A stretch of 33,114 nucleotides of DNA, taken from contig JAQWFN010000033.1 in NCBI GenBank assembly GCA_029238785.1, positions 1 to 33,114 on the forward strand, written 5' to 3'. Origin of the DNA: Flavobacteriales bacterium (GTDB taxonomy: Bacteria; Bacteroidota; Bacteroidia; Flavobacteriales_D; Sanyastnellaceae). The first letter of the stretch is position 1, and each line of letters starts with the position of its first letter. Below, piece by piece: positions 17,801-25,726 of the stretch. Below the pieces are notes generated by a model that did no database searches, had not been told where the DNA came from, and worked only from the letters and a program-made list of their open reading frames with translations. The translations under genes and the position numbers were made by a program.

Positions 17801-19196
17801 CTTGATGATGGTGCGAAATGTTTCTGGGTCTTATACTAGAAACGAAGGAATACTCTTACCGGGATATGACAGAAGAACGCAGTTTGTAGGAATGGACGAG
17901 AATTTCGATGGTCCGGGTGTAGGGTTTATCTTTGGTCAACAGAACACCGATATTTTCGGGAATGAAATTGATAACTACGCCATCCAAGCAGCTCAAAACG
18001 GTTGGTTGGTGCAACAACCTTTCTTGAACCAGCAGTACAGCGAAACCTACTCTGAGAATTGGAATGTTAGAGCCAATATTGAGCCTTTCAAGTACTTCAA
18101 AGTAGAGCTTACCGCAAACAGAACCAACTCCACCAACAAGCAGAGTTTCTTTAGGTATGATGAAGATTCAGACTCCTTCAACTTTGAATCGCCAATGGAA
18201 ACCGGAAACTTGTCAGCTTCCATTATCACTTGGCCAACCGCGTTTTCAAATGATGATGAAGACTTCAATTCAGAGGTGTTTGAGCAGTTCTTGTTGAATA
18301 GATTAACGATTTCAGACCGCCTGAACCAAGAGTCGTATCAATTGTCTGATGCCGAAGATAATGGTTACTACCAAGGATGGGGACCAACCTCTCAGGACGT
18401 GACTATTCCAGCTTTTATCGCTGCTTACACTGGCAAAGACCCTTCTGAAGTACCTTTGGATGTGTTCAAAACAAAAGCACAGCCCAACTGGAGAATTACC
18501 TATGATGGTTTAACCAAGTTGCCTTCAGTTAAAAAGCACTTCAAGCAGTTTAACGTGAGCCATACCTACCGTTCTACCATGACCACTTCGTATGTTACGA
18601 ACTTGAGTTACGAAGAGAACGAAGCCGGTTTGCCAAGTGCTTTGGATCAAAGTGATTTCCCGAACTTTATTGCTCAACGTCAGATCAATACTGTGAGCAT
18701 CAGCGAGCAATTAGCGCCTTTGATTGGATTCGATATGACCTTAAAAACAAAAGGCAAGAACGATCCACAAGTAAGAGTGGAATTGAAAAGAGACCGAACA
18801 GTGACCTTGGGCTTGAGTAACTTTCAGATTACCGAAACAAAGAGCAATTCCTTGGTGATTGGTTTAGGGTATAAGCTGACTGAAATTCCAAATCCTTTCT
18901 TGAGAACCAAAGGAAGATTGCCTGTTCAGATGTTAGAGAAAACGCAATTGAGTATTCGTGCCGATTTAACCATTAGAGACAATGTTACCTTGATTCGAAA
19001 GATGGTAGAGCGTCAGAATCAGGTCACTGCTGGGCAGAAAATCATTTCGATCAAAACCAGTGCGGATCTTGAAATGTCGAAGAAATTGACCTTGCGATTC
19101 TTCTATGATCACCAATTAACTCGACCAAAAATTTCAACCTCTTTCCCTACGTCAAACATTAGTTCAGGTATCACCTTGAGGTTTACTTTGAACTAA
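11829..19196 (+). CDS. sprA: T9SS outer-membrane translocon / gliding motility protein SprA
   Basis: About 2450 residues, the size typical for SprA, a giant 36-strand barrel that is the protein-conducting channel of the type IX secretion system. Visible hallmarks are the N-terminal signal region, repeated SprA_N-type segments (TFGVNVSKTENPRIPERQR ... FDFRQRIQLNVVGNIGEK), GRDGNAYLDDFEGSQSTID, and a long C-terminal strand-rich half ending in Phe-Thr-Leu-Asn. The ruvA-sprA-gcvH order is familiar from other flavobacteria. The frame given begins at GTG, 3 bases after ruvA; an ATG at 11853 (MKYSLAIGLLSIVWIGFSN) gives a cleaner signal peptide and may be the true start. Two low-complexity inserts stand out: a Gly/Lys/Ser stretch near residues 1668-1698 and a Glu run near 1971-1979. 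Confidence 0.95.
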   Translation: MILSSKKWMKYSLAIGLLSIVWIGFSNNVESSFVNPLHPKVRREKIAVQAVDTGDVVLPLPHGEDSNNPVENTGGVSLDWPDNIQYSVEYDPETGNYVVYQTIGDSLRFRMPTTYTLDEYLETSINENVSEYWTRLQEEEDEEDRAFEPKLTVGGEGFDRIFGGNEISIRPQGSAELTFGVNVSKTENPRIPERQRTISTFDFRQRIQLNVVGNIGEKMQLTTQYNTEATFDFENQMKLEYTGDEDEIIKKIEAGNVSLPLRGTLISGSSSLFGLKLETQFGRLRNTTVFSQQKGERKEIEVEGGAQTQLFDIRADNYEANKHYFLSNWFRDQYDIALQSLPVVNSGVNITRIEVWVVNQQANTQDVRNVIGFADLGENQAYMSSNINVPSYVDDPNLAITPNPSNLNNEIFSRVTSNPDIMGFSGANAAIAAEFPEFQQGIHYERVGNARKLSPSEYSYNTRLGFVSLRQALNNAEVLAVSYEYTLNGETFQVGTLSQDGYTAPSALALKMLKSSITQVSLDNGDPSPMWDLMMKNVYSIGAFGVNRDNFRLDVWYNDPSTGVDLNYIPREPLDGQLLIQVLNMDQLDVNGMNNPDGVFDFVDQAATMGGLIQSDNGRIFFPVVEPFGEHLANEIRTRLPAEPALAEAVVNTVVFQPLYDSTKTAAQQIPSLNRFRLRGQYQSSSSSEIPLNAFNVPQGSVTVTAGGVRLVENQDYTVDYKLGRVRILNEGLLDSGQPIKVSLESNSLFNIQTKTMIGTRFDYEVSDNFNVGATMLNLRERPLTQKVNIGDEPVNNTILGTDLSYQTESGFLTKMVDKIPFIETKEKSSIDFSAEAAYLIPGHSRAIGRDGNAYLDDFEGSQSTIDIRSINQWFLASTPKLQQDLFPEGDIEDNLQYNYNRAKLSWYIIDPQFFRGNGLNDGQVDDAIRSDHRMREVLENEVFPNRELPAGTPPNIATLDLTYYPDERGPYNYVPPGGDQFADGLNPDGSLANPEESWGGIQRALTTTDFEASNIEFIQFWLMDPFNDDSPNQSGGDLYFNLGNVSEDVLNDSQLSYENGMPSENQDLPILTGTWGFYPDPSTFNVVNAFDNSVGNYQQQDIGLDGLNSDAEQDFFADWLADLQAFLTPEAYSRYVNDPSADDFEYFRTPEAQAANATILQRYKDFNGYEGNANTASPNGYPITATTIPNTEDINGDITLGTIESYYQYKVSLRQPDLGEQNIGNNYIFDSFEQNVNTPEGDRNVRWYQFRIPVREFQRRVGSISDFRSIRFMRMFMKGWNEEVTLRFARLELIRGEWRQFLGSLEGAQEIEPGDPEPTTFNINAVNIEENGNRDPIPYVTPPGIQREIDVATANQRQLNEQSLALNVCNLEDGDARAAYRNVNFDMRMYEKLKMFVHAEAGTDEEVLANKDVTCFIRLGSDFDDNYYEYELPMTVTPWYTGDPDAIWPEANDFEIEFKKLQTLKVERPSGFPVQQVFTQRDGEALIKIKGNPNLANVIVLMIGVRNPDKDDGNFAGDDGLAKCATIWANELRLTDFNEEGGWAAVARMNATLADFGNISVAGNISTPGWGTLEQRVQERQRETVIGVDANSTLQLGKFFPEEYGVQLPLYLGYSESVTTPQFDPLRPDIEIDEVQLTRPQRKRAQQIVRRRSINVTNFRIAPTGNAPKEAGKGKDGKNDNPSKGGKGGSGGSSDPRFYNISNFSLSYGYNETYRRDINMEFLMNKQYRGGLNYSFNNKPTEVKPFNKLIGNAAYLKWLKDFNFYTGIKQFSFSTLMDRTYETSRLRNNTGALFGVESDVLIQTQVLKQWNWKRDYNLQYDITKNLKFDFNASNLALVGEPTGVIDREAEGYSAYRDTVWNNIRGFGETTNYNHTSSLSYKLPFDKIPLLDFISSDARYQSAYRWDRAPFAQDSLGHTIQNSRNLSLNAQANLVNWYNKIDYFKDINNAKPARQNNRNTDNSRKNGFGETEEEEEEEKAKIDPVKSIARLLMMVRNVSGSYTRNEGILLPGYDRRTQFVGMDENFDGPGVGFIFGQQNTDIFGNEIDNYAIQAAQNGWLVQQPFLNQQYSETYSENWNVRANIEPFKYFKVELTANRTNSTNKQSFFRYDEDSDSFNFESPMETGNLSASIITWPTAFSNDDEDFNSEVFEQFLLNRLTISDRLNQESYQLSDAEDNGYYQGWGPTSQDVTIPAFIAAYTGKDPSEVPLDVFKTKAQPNWRITYDGLTKLPSVKKHFKQFNVSHTYRSTMTTSYVTNLSYEENEAGLPSALDQSDFPNFIAQRQINTVSISEQLAPLIGFDMTLKTKGKNDPQVRVELKRDRTVTLGLSNFQITETKSNSLVIGLGYKLTEIPNPFLRTKGRLPVQMLEKTQLSIRADLTIRDNVTLIRKMVERQNQVTAGQKIISIKTSADLEMSKKLTLRFFYDHQLTRPKISTSFPTSNISSGITLRFTLN

Positions 19197-19200
19197 GCTA

Positions 19201-19230
19201 TTTGATAGCTCATTAAAAGCACTATTTTTG
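19201..19230 (+). promoter_or_regulatory. Bacteroidota-type promoter for gcvH
   Basis: TTTG (19201-19204), 18 bases, then TATTTTTG (19223-19230), an exact match to TAnnTTTG. It lies just after the sprA stop and 17 bases before the gcvH ATG, giving gcvH expression independent of the sprA transcript. Confidence 0.7.
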
Positions 19231-19247
19231 CCCAAAATCTGGATAAA

Positions 19248-19625
19248 ATGAATATCCCTGCAGAATTAAAATACACGAAAGACCACGAGTGGATTCGCCT
19301 AGAAGGAGATACCGCTGTTATTGGCATTACTGATTACGCGCAAGATCAATTGGGCGATATCGTTTACGTTGAAATTGAAACCGAAGGTGAGACTTTGGAT
19401 AATGAAGAAGTGTTTGGAACTGTTGAAGCAGTTAAAACCGTTTCTGACTTGTTTATGCCGATTGCTGGTGAGGTGATTGAATTTAACAGTGCCTTGGAAG
19501 ATAATCCAGCATTGGTGAATGAAGACCCTTATGGTGAAGGCTGGATGATCAAAGTGAAGGTGAGCGATTCAAGTGAGCTAAGTGCTCTTCTCGATGCTGC
19601 TGCTTACCAAGACTTGATTGCCTAA
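19248..19625 (+). CDS. gcvH: Glycine cleavage system H protein
   Basis: 125 residues, normal length. GcvH carries a lipoyl arm that shuttles the aminomethyl group between the P, T and L proteins of glycine cleavage. The lipoylation site is visible in [16 protein letters not shown] (Lys63), and the N-terminus has the usual YTKDHEWI. gcvP and gcvT are not in the window; isolated gcvH next to sprA is common in this group. A near-perfect promoter lies directly upstream. The stop overlaps the next ATG by one base (TAATG), so it is co-translated with the VanZ-like gene. Confidence 0.95.
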   Translation: MNIPAELKYTKDHEWIRLEGDTAVIGITDYAQDQLGDIVYVEIETEGETLDNEEVFGTVEAVKTVSDLFMPIAGEVIEFNSALEDNPALVNEDPYGEGWMIKVKVSDSSELSALLDAAAYQDLIA

Positions 19626-20011
19626 TGGACATACTTCGTCACATGATTTGGTCCTTTTCGTGGATCATTGTTGTGGCTTTGCTTTATGCTATTCCTGGAG
19701 GAGACCTACCAGTGGTCGATGTCTGGGATTTATTGAGCTTCGATAAAATTGCCCACTTCGGTGTGTTTGCCCTTTTATCCTTGTTCATTAGTATTGGGCT
19801 GAAACGGCAAATGAGTTTTCCAACTTTGAGAAGACGAGCTTTGAGAACGGCTGCTTTGTTCTCCCTTGTTTACGGGGGAGTTTTAGAAGCATTGCAGGGT
19901 GTTCTCTTTCAAGATCGCTATTCAGACTGGTTCGATTTTGCCGCCAATACACTGGGTGTGTTGCTTGGACTTGTTATTTTTCGCCTACTTTATGGTAAAG
20001 AAGCTATATAG
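19625..20011 (+). CDS. VanZ-like family membrane protein
   Basis: 128 residues with four predicted membrane helices (about 8-25, 40-57, 75-92 and 105-122). The first loop has the VanZ-like SFDKIAHFGVFALLSLF segment, and the Asp-Trp-Phe-Asp-Phe-Ala-Ala-Asn block before the last helix is typical of the family. VanZ-like proteins are inner-membrane proteins; VanZ itself gives low-level teicoplanin resistance, but chromosomal homologues have no settled role. The one-base overlap with gcvH suggests translational coupling. Confidence 0.85.
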   Translation: MDILRHMIWSFSWIIVVALLYAIPGGDLPVVDVWDLLSFDKIAHFGVFALLSLFISIGLKRQMSFPTLRRRALRTAALFSLVYGGVLEALQGVLFQDRYSDWFDFAANTLGVLLGLVIFRLLYGKEAI

Positions 20012-20052
20012 AGGCATGTTTTTTGTTATTTTTAGGGCTGATAAATGAACCA

Positions 20053-20760
20053 ATGGAAAAACGTAAAACTCCAGAAGCAGATATAGAACGCAAGCGAGTA
20101 GCTTGGCGAATTTTAGGATTTATGGCTGTATTTGCCTTCATCCTTAGCGCCTTAGCGTGGACTTCATACGAAATCAAAGAGACAGGTGGTTTGGCATTTG
20201 ACCAACTCGACATGCTCGAAGATGAAATTATTCCTGTGGCTACCACGCCACCACCACCACCGCCACCACCACCACCGGCGACTACGGTTATTGAAATCGT
20301 AGAAGATGAGGAGGAAATCGAAGAGGAGTTGGTTGTTGAAGATCTTGACTTGGATGAAAATACCGAAATTGTAGAGATCGAATATGAAGAAGAGGAAGTG
20401 GTTGATGATACCCCATTCATGGTGGTAGAAAACATGCCTGCTCTTGGTGAGTGTAAAGAGTTGAGAGGCGACGAAAGAAACCAATGTACTCAACTTGAGA
20501 TCATTAAATTTATTCAGAAAAATACCAAATACCCGCCAATTGCAAAAGACGCTGGGATTCAAGGAACTGTTTTCGTATATTTCGTTGTGGATAGAGACGG
20601 AAAGGTGAAAGATGCTAAAGTACTTCGCCCCGTTGATAGCCGCCTTGACAAGGAAGCTTTGCGCGTGGTGAACAGCCTACCTACTTTCGAGCCAGGTAAG
20701 CAACGCGGTAAGTCGGTGAACGTACAGTACACCATCCCTGTGAAGTTTGTGATAAGATAA
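20053..20760 (+). CDS. tonB: TonB-family energy transducer
   Basis: 235 residues from the ATG at 20053. It transmits proton-motive force from ExbB/ExbD to outer-membrane receptors. A cytoplasmic stretch (MEKRKTPEADIERKRVAW) is followed by one membrane helix (about 20-40), a run of ten prolines (about 69-78), a strongly acidic Glu/Asp/Val linker of about 45 residues, and a C-terminal TonB domain (about 155-235: YPPIAKDAGIQGTVFVYFVV ... YTIPVKFVIR). The open frame extends upstream to a TTG at 20023, but the MEKRK start matches the usual Bacteroidota TonB N-terminus. No exbB/exbD is adjacent. The acidic linker is longer than in many homologues. It is followed by a terminator shared with the convergent gene. 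Confidence 0.92.
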   Translation: MEKRKTPEADIERKRVAWRILGFMAVFAFILSALAWTSYEIKETGGLAFDQLDMLEDEIIPVATTPPPPPPPPPPATTVIEIVEDEEEIEEELVVEDLDLDENTEIVEIEYEEEEVVDDTPFMVVENMPALGECKELRGDERNQCTQLEIIKFIQKNTKYPPIAKDAGIQGTVFVYFVVDRDGKVKDAKVLRPVDSRLDKEALRVVNSLPTFEPGKQRGKSVNVQYTIPVKFVIR

Positions 20761-20802
20761 AACGAGCTTTCACTTGTAGGTGAAAACAATTAAACAATCG
20801 GG

Positions 20803-20834
20803 AAAAGCCATTCTGCAAAGAGTGGCTTTTTTTT
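20803..20834 (+). terminator. Terminator after tonB
   Basis: Stem AAAAGCCA (20803-20810) and TGGCTTTT (20823-20830), 12-base loop, continuing into eight T in all. On the minus strand four T follow the stem, so it may also serve the convergent kinase gene. Confidence 0.82.
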
Positions 20835-20885
20835 GTACTTCAATTTGAGGGTGATTTAGATTGGGCAATGTAAAGAGGCTGTTGA

Positions 20886-21401
20886 TTAGCCTTGAGCGAG
20901 ATGATTCAATACCGACTCCAAACGCTGTTCAAGCTTTCCTTCCACCACTTTAAATTTGGCTTGAGTGCTCCCTAAGCGTTCGTGATATCGCTGAAACAAG
21001 CGATCTCGGTCTAAAGGGTTTTCACGCAGTGGGTCGGGTTCCCAGGGGATGTCCGGACTACAAAGCACGTGGAAATCGATTTCCCATAATGCTTTATTAG
21101 GCTCCCAGCCTGGAGGAAGGCGATTGAATTTCTCTTGAAACCAGATTTCCAACACCAGGTGGTCGCTATCAAGCACCATGTATTCTGAGTTGGAAAAGCT
21201 TTTTGCTTTTTGAAGGGCTTCGAGTTGTAAGCGCGCAATGTGAGCTATATCCTCAAAGGTGTAGTTTGGCTTGTCTTTCAAAAAAAAGCGCGCAATTTCT
21301 GGGATATAAGCACAGCCCAATTCACGAGCCAGCGCTATGGCCAAACTTGTTTTTCCCGAACTCTCAGGTCCGCTGATGGCAATGATTTTCTTTTTATCCA
21401 T
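20886..21401 (-). CDS. NadR-like P-loop kinase (AAA domain), probably phosphorylates a PnuC-imported vitamin
   Basis: 171 residues from the ATG at 21399-21401. The Walker A motif GPESSGKT is at residues 11-18, followed by a helix and YIPEIARFFL, as in the ribosylnicotinamide-kinase part of NadR and related AAA ATPases. DSDHLVLEIWFQEKF is a plausible Walker B/substrate region. The NMN adenylyltransferase domain of full NadR is absent. With pnuC directly upstream (8-base overlap), the likely role is trapping imported nicotinamide riboside as the mononucleotide; thiamine or another vitamin is possible given the YkoF-like gene in the operon. An upstream ATG at 21411-21413 is an alternative start adding four residues. 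Confidence 0.78.
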   Translation of the reverse strand: MDKKKIIAISGPESSGKTSLAIALARELGCAYIPEIARFFLKDKPNYTFEDIAHIARLQLEALQKAKSFSNSEYMVLDSDHLVLEIWFQEKFNRLPPGWEPNKALWEIDFHVLCSPDIPWEPDPLRENPLDRDRLFQRYHERLGSTQAKFKVVEGKLEQRLESVLNHLAQG

Positions 21402-21960
21402 TGATGAAACCATATATCGCCAAGAAAAAATAAATCACAAACAAAACAGCGCCAAAGTAAAGTTTGCGCTTGAGGTAGAGCAGCGCTGAAACCGCGTCAA
21501 TCACAATCCAATAGCCCCAATTTTCATGGATGAAGTTCACCATCAGCACGGTTGCAACAAGGCTAAATACGGTAGTAAAGGCATCCAGAAATGGCGCCGC
21601 AGCATTACTGAATCGCTTCAGCCCAAAACCAAGCAGGGCTGTGCCTAAAATAGCAGTGATGAGGTAGGGAATGTTTTCCCACCAGGTGTGATGGAGCACC
21701 AACCACCCATCGCTGGTGTTGAGGTAGCCATAAATCGCAAATCCCACGTAGAAGAGTTGGAGGGCGCTTTCGGCATAAATCCGTTTCAGCCAGCATAAAT
21801 AAACAAATCCTAAAGCCCCTAAACCCCCGAAAATAAAGCACCACGAATGGCCTTGGATATAGGTCCAAGTATAAATGAGACTAAAGACCACCGAAACAAT
21901 TTCGATGAGCTTTAGCACTTGCTGCTTAGGCTGTAGGTTGGTGCTCGTAGCTGCTGACAT
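21394..21960 (-). CDS. pnuC: PnuC-family vitamin transporter
   Basis: 188 residues, seven hydrophobic segments, as in PnuC facilitators that import nicotinamide riboside and rely on intracellular phosphorylation. Recognisable features are the N-terminal EIVSVVFSLIYTWTYIQGHSW segment (first helices), YGYLNTSDGWLVLHH (YGW-type loop) and the last helices with AVLFVIYFFLAIYGF. Family members also include PnuT (thiamine) and PnuX (riboflavin), so the substrate is not certain. The reading overlaps the YkoF-like gene by 35 bases; a GTG at 21918 would remove the overlap but is less likely than the ATG. The 3' end overlaps the kinase start by 8 bases, which supports a transporter-kinase pair. Confidence 0.88.
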   Translation of the reverse strand: MSAATSTNLQPKQQVLKLIEIVSVVFSLIYTWTYIQGHSWCFIFGGLGALGFVYLCWLKRIYAESALQLFYVGFAIYGYLNTSDGWLVLHHTWWENIPYLITAILGTALLGFGLKRFSNAAAPFLDAFTTVFSLVATVLMVNFIHENWGYWIVIDAVSALLYLKRKLYFGAVLFVIYFFLAIYGFING

Positions 21961-22201
21961 CGCCTTTGAGGAATTTCATCACAAATACCGATTGTTCTCC
22001 ATCGTTCCAAGTGGATTTCATCCCTTCTTGGATCAGCGGCATTAGCGTGTCTATTGGTCCGTACACCTGCGTGCTCATGCCGTTAGTGACGATTTTTACA
22101 TCGGGAGCTTGTTCGAGTTCAGCAATAAACTTCAAAACAGCTTGTTCGTACGCTTGGTGCAAGGGGTACAAACTTATTTCAATGGAGACAAAGTGGTTCA
22201 T
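21926..22201 (-). CDS. YkoF-like thiamine/HMP-binding domain protein
   Basis: 91 residues, one ACT-like alpha/beta domain. The N-terminus FVSIEISLYPL, central VTNGMSTQVYGPID (residues 38-51) and C-terminal FVMKF are the pattern of the YkoF/MTH1187 group that binds thiamine or hydroxymethylpyrimidine. No signal peptide, so it is cytoplasmic. In other bacteria such proteins are linked to vitamin transporters. Here it lies directly upstream of a PnuC transporter and overlaps the LRR gene by 4 bases (ATGA). Binding specificity cannot be read from the sequence. Confidence 0.72.
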   Translation of the reverse strand: MNHFVSIEISLYPLHQAYEQAVLKFIAELEQAPDVKIVTNGMSTQVYGPIDTLMPLIQEGMKSTWNDGEQSVFVMKFLKGDVSSYEHQPTA

Positions 22202-22806
22202 TCGTCGTCAAAGGTACAAACACAAGGCGCAGAAAGAATGATTTCGACCTCAGGAAGCAGAAATCGAAGTGTTTCTTGCTCGCTGGCGTTCATATCGTTG
22301 TTCAGTAGGTCCAGCTTCACTAAGTATTGCAGTCGGCTCAAGCTTTGCGGAAAATAGCTCACCACGTTGCTCCACAAGAGCAGTTCTTGGAGTTTTTTGA
22401 GCTGATAAATGTCGTCTGGAATTTTAGAGATAAAGTTATCGCCGAAAGAAAGGATTACAAGTGCTTTACAGGCCAATACTCCTTCGGGGAAGGGGTCGAT
22501 GTTGTTGTGGTCGGCGCGTAAGATTTGCAAGTTTTTTAGCTTCGCGATGGAGGCCGGAATGGAATCGAGTTTGTTTCTGTCAAGGATCAACTCGTTTAAA
22601 TAGGTGAGTTGAGTAATTTCTTCGGGAAATGATTTGAGGCGCTGTCTTGTAAGGTCCAAGCGATAAACCGGAAGAGGAGATTGCAGCGCAGCTTCGATCG
22701 AGGTGAACACCTTAGCCGTATCAAGCTGATCGTAATCGATCAACTCAATTTGGGCGCTGAGGTTCAGGCCAGATAGAAGAAATAGACAAAGCAATATTCG
22801 TTTCAT
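22198..22806 (-). CDS. Exported leucine-rich repeat protein
   Basis: 202 residues. A signal peptide (MKRILLCLFLLSGLNLSA) is followed by about six LRR units of ~23 residues: LTRQRLKSFPEEITQLTYL, NELILDRNKLDSIPASIAKL, QILRADHNNIDPFPEGVLAC, VILSFGDNFISKIPDDIYQL and so on, each with LxxLxLxxNxL/I spacing. The C-terminus is short and ends CVCTFDDE, with two Cys. LRR proteins bind other proteins; the partner is unknown. It overlaps ribF at its start and the YkoF-like gene at its end, each by 4 bases (ATGA), so a periplasmic or surface LRR protein is firmly embedded in a cofactor/vitamin operon, which is odd. Confidence 0.85.
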   Translation of the reverse strand: MKRILLCLFLLSGLNLSAQIELIDYDQLDTAKVFTSIEAALQSPLPVYRLDLTRQRLKSFPEEITQLTYLNELILDRNKLDSIPASIAKLKNLQILRADHNNIDPFPEGVLACKALVILSFGDNFISKIPDDIYQLKKLQELLLWSNVVSYFPQSLSRLQYLVKLDLLNNDMNASEQETLRFLLPEVEIILSAPCVCTFDDE

Positions 22807-23732
22807 GCAAGTGTGTTCAGTGCGGCTTGTTTGTCTTGGCTAAGCTGTGCTTTCAATTCGTCAAAAGAAAGAAAACGCTTTTCGCTGCGAATTCGATCAA
22901 TCAAATGTAAGGTGATTTTCTCACCATAGATGTTCTCATCAAAGTCGAAGAGGTGTGCTTCAATTCGAAGTTCACCTTCTTCATTCACCGTAGGTCGGTT
23001 CCCGATGTTCAGCATCCCTTTTAAGTGTTGTCCCTTTATTGTTGCGGTAATAGCGTAAACACCATTTCCTGGGAGCAGCTTATTTGGGTTGCTGACTTGA
23101 ACATTTGCTGTAGCAAAACCAAGTTTGTTGCCAATGCCGTCTCCTTCAATAACGATGCCATGGAGCGGATAGTTGTATCCGAGGTAGTGATTTGCTGTAG
23201 AAATATCTCCTTCGGCTACTGCTTTTCTAATTTTTGTAGAGCTCACGTTCACTTCTTCCAGCATTTGAGCGGGGATTTCTTCGACCAGAAATTCGAACAT
23301 TTCTCCATATTCTACAAGGTGTTGAAAGTCGCCTTCGCGGTTTTTTCCAAAGCGATGATCGTAGCCCACCACCATTTTATAGGGTTGAATTCCTTCTACT
23401 AAAAGTTCCCGTACATATTCGAGGGCGGTTTTTTTCGAAAAGTCTTTCGTGAAAGGTTGAATCACCAGGTTTTGGAGTCCGGCCGCTTCCAAACAGGCAA
23501 TTTTTTCATCTTCCGTATTGAGGAGCTTTAAGCCGTGATCGTCTGGGAAGATCACCATTCGGGGATGGGGTGAAAAAGTGAGCATGACCGATTCTCCACC
23601 CACCTCCTCTGCGATGGTGTTGATGCGATGAATGATGCTCTTGTGTCCGATATGGACGCCGTCAAAAGTTCCCGTCGTTAAAACAGGTTTATTAACATTT
23701 TTGAAAGAATGTACGCCGTGATAAATGTTCAA
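22803..23732 (-). CDS. ribF: Bifunctional riboflavin kinase / FAD synthetase RibF
   Basis: 309 residues from a TTG at 23730-23732, the usual length. It converts riboflavin to FMN and FMN to FAD. The N-terminal FAD synthetase domain shows TTGTFDGVHIGH (19-30) and FSPHPR (53-58), then VSSTKIRKAV (163-172). The C-terminal riboflavin kinase domain begins about 185. Its motif, normally GFPTAN, reads GFATAN (205-210), with Ala in place of the Pro. The open frame extends to another TTG at 23765, but that codon lies inside a perfect -7 element (TATATTTG), and the MNIYHG start fits family N-termini. It is first of five overlapping genes, diverging from atpD. Confidence 0.93.
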   Translation of the reverse strand: MNIYHGVHSFKNVNKPVLTTGTFDGVHIGHKSIIHRINTIAEEVGGESVMLTFSPHPRMVIFPDDHGLKLLNTEDEKIACLEAAGLQNLVIQPFTKDFSKKTALEYVRELLVEGIQPYKMVVGYDHRFGKNREGDFQHLVEYGEMFEFLVEEIPAQMLEEVNVSSTKIRKAVAEGDISTANHYLGYNYPLHGIVIEGDGIGNKLGFATANVQVSNPNKLLPGNGVYAITATIKGQHLKGMLNIGNRPTVNEEGELRIEAHLFDFDENIYGEKITLHLIDRIRSEKRFLSFDELKAQLSQDKQAALNTLA

Positions 23733-23762
23733 AGTAAATTTGCTTTCGCGCTTGATAAGGCA

Positions 23763-23770
23763 CAAATATA
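23763..23770 (-). promoter_or_regulatory. -7 element of the ribF operon promoter
   Basis: On the minus strand TATATTTG exactly matches TAnnTTTG. The -33 box is poor (TCTG at about the expected distance). Transcription would start near 23756, leaving about 24 bases before the TTG start at 23732. That leaves no room for an FMN or TPP riboswitch. Confidence 0.5.
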
Positions 23771-23831
23771 GCGGATTTGCGGCCTTTGCTCAGATTTCTC
23801 AACACCTTTGCGTGCATTTTTATCCACATCC

Positions 23832-23863
23832 TTTGTTTAAGAGCAGCAATCGACGTACTTTTG
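23832..23863 (+). promoter_or_regulatory. Bacteroidota-type promoter for atpD-atpC
   Basis: TTTG (23832-23835), 20 bases, TACTTTTG (23856-23863), an exact -7 match. It lies 35 bases before the atpD ATG, in the gap between the divergent ribF and atpD. Confidence 0.6.
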
Positions 23864-23883
23864 CAGCGATTTTTAAGGTATAG

Positions 23884-25407
<1,524 letters not shown>

Positions 25408-25418
25408 TTCGCTTTAAA

Positions 25419-25652
25419 ATGACAGTAGAAATAATCACACCAGAGCGCACGCTTTTCGAAGGACCAGCAACTTCAGTTACCTTACCAGGTGCTGATGGAA
25501 GTTTGGGAGTTCTTGATCGTCATGCCCCAATGATCACTACCCTTCAAAAGGGTACCGTGAAAATTAAAACCGATAAAAGCGAAGAGAACTTCGAAGTTAA
25601 CGGTGGAACCGTGGAAGTGTTCAATAACCGTGTGATGATTTTGGCCGAATAA
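25419..25652 (+). CDS. atpC: ATP synthase F1 subunit epsilon, short form
   Basis: 77 residues. Only the N-terminal beta-sandwich domain is present (VEIITPERTLFEGPATSVTLPGADGSLGVLDRHAPMITTL); the C-terminal two-helix arm that can inhibit the rotor in other bacteria is missing. The gene ends cleanly at a stop and then a strong terminator, so this is a natural short form as seen in other Bacteroidota, not a frameshift. It joins the gamma subunit to the c-ring. Regulation by an extended epsilon arm is therefore not expected. Confidence 0.95.
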   Translation: MTVEIITPERTLFEGPATSVTLPGADGSLGVLDRHAPMITTLQKGTVKIKTDKSEENFEVNGGTVEVFNNRVMILAE

Positions 25653-25674
25653 GCCACTAGATATAAAATTGATC

Positions 25675-25708
25675 AAAAGAGATTCCTTCGGGAGTCTCTT
25701 TTTTTTTT
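25675..25708 (+). terminator. Strong UUCG-loop terminator after atpC
   Basis: A 12-bp stem AAAAGAGATTCC (25675-25686) pairs with GGAGTCTCTTTT (25691-25702), with one G-T pair, around the stable TTCG loop, and continues in T to 25708. Confidence 0.92.
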
Positions 25709-25726
25709 GCCGAACATTTTAAACGC

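Noticed and set aside
20023-20052. Upstream TTG start for tonB
   Set aside because: It adds ten residues unlike family N-termini; ATG at 20053 gives the common MEKRK start.
20004-20435. 143-residue minus-strand frame with Gly and Ser runs
   Set aside because: The runs are the reverse reading of tonB's Pro and acidic stretches, not a separate protein.
25419-25652. Truncated atpC as a pseudogene
   Set aside because: The short epsilon ends cleanly before a strong terminator and short forms are normal in this phylum.
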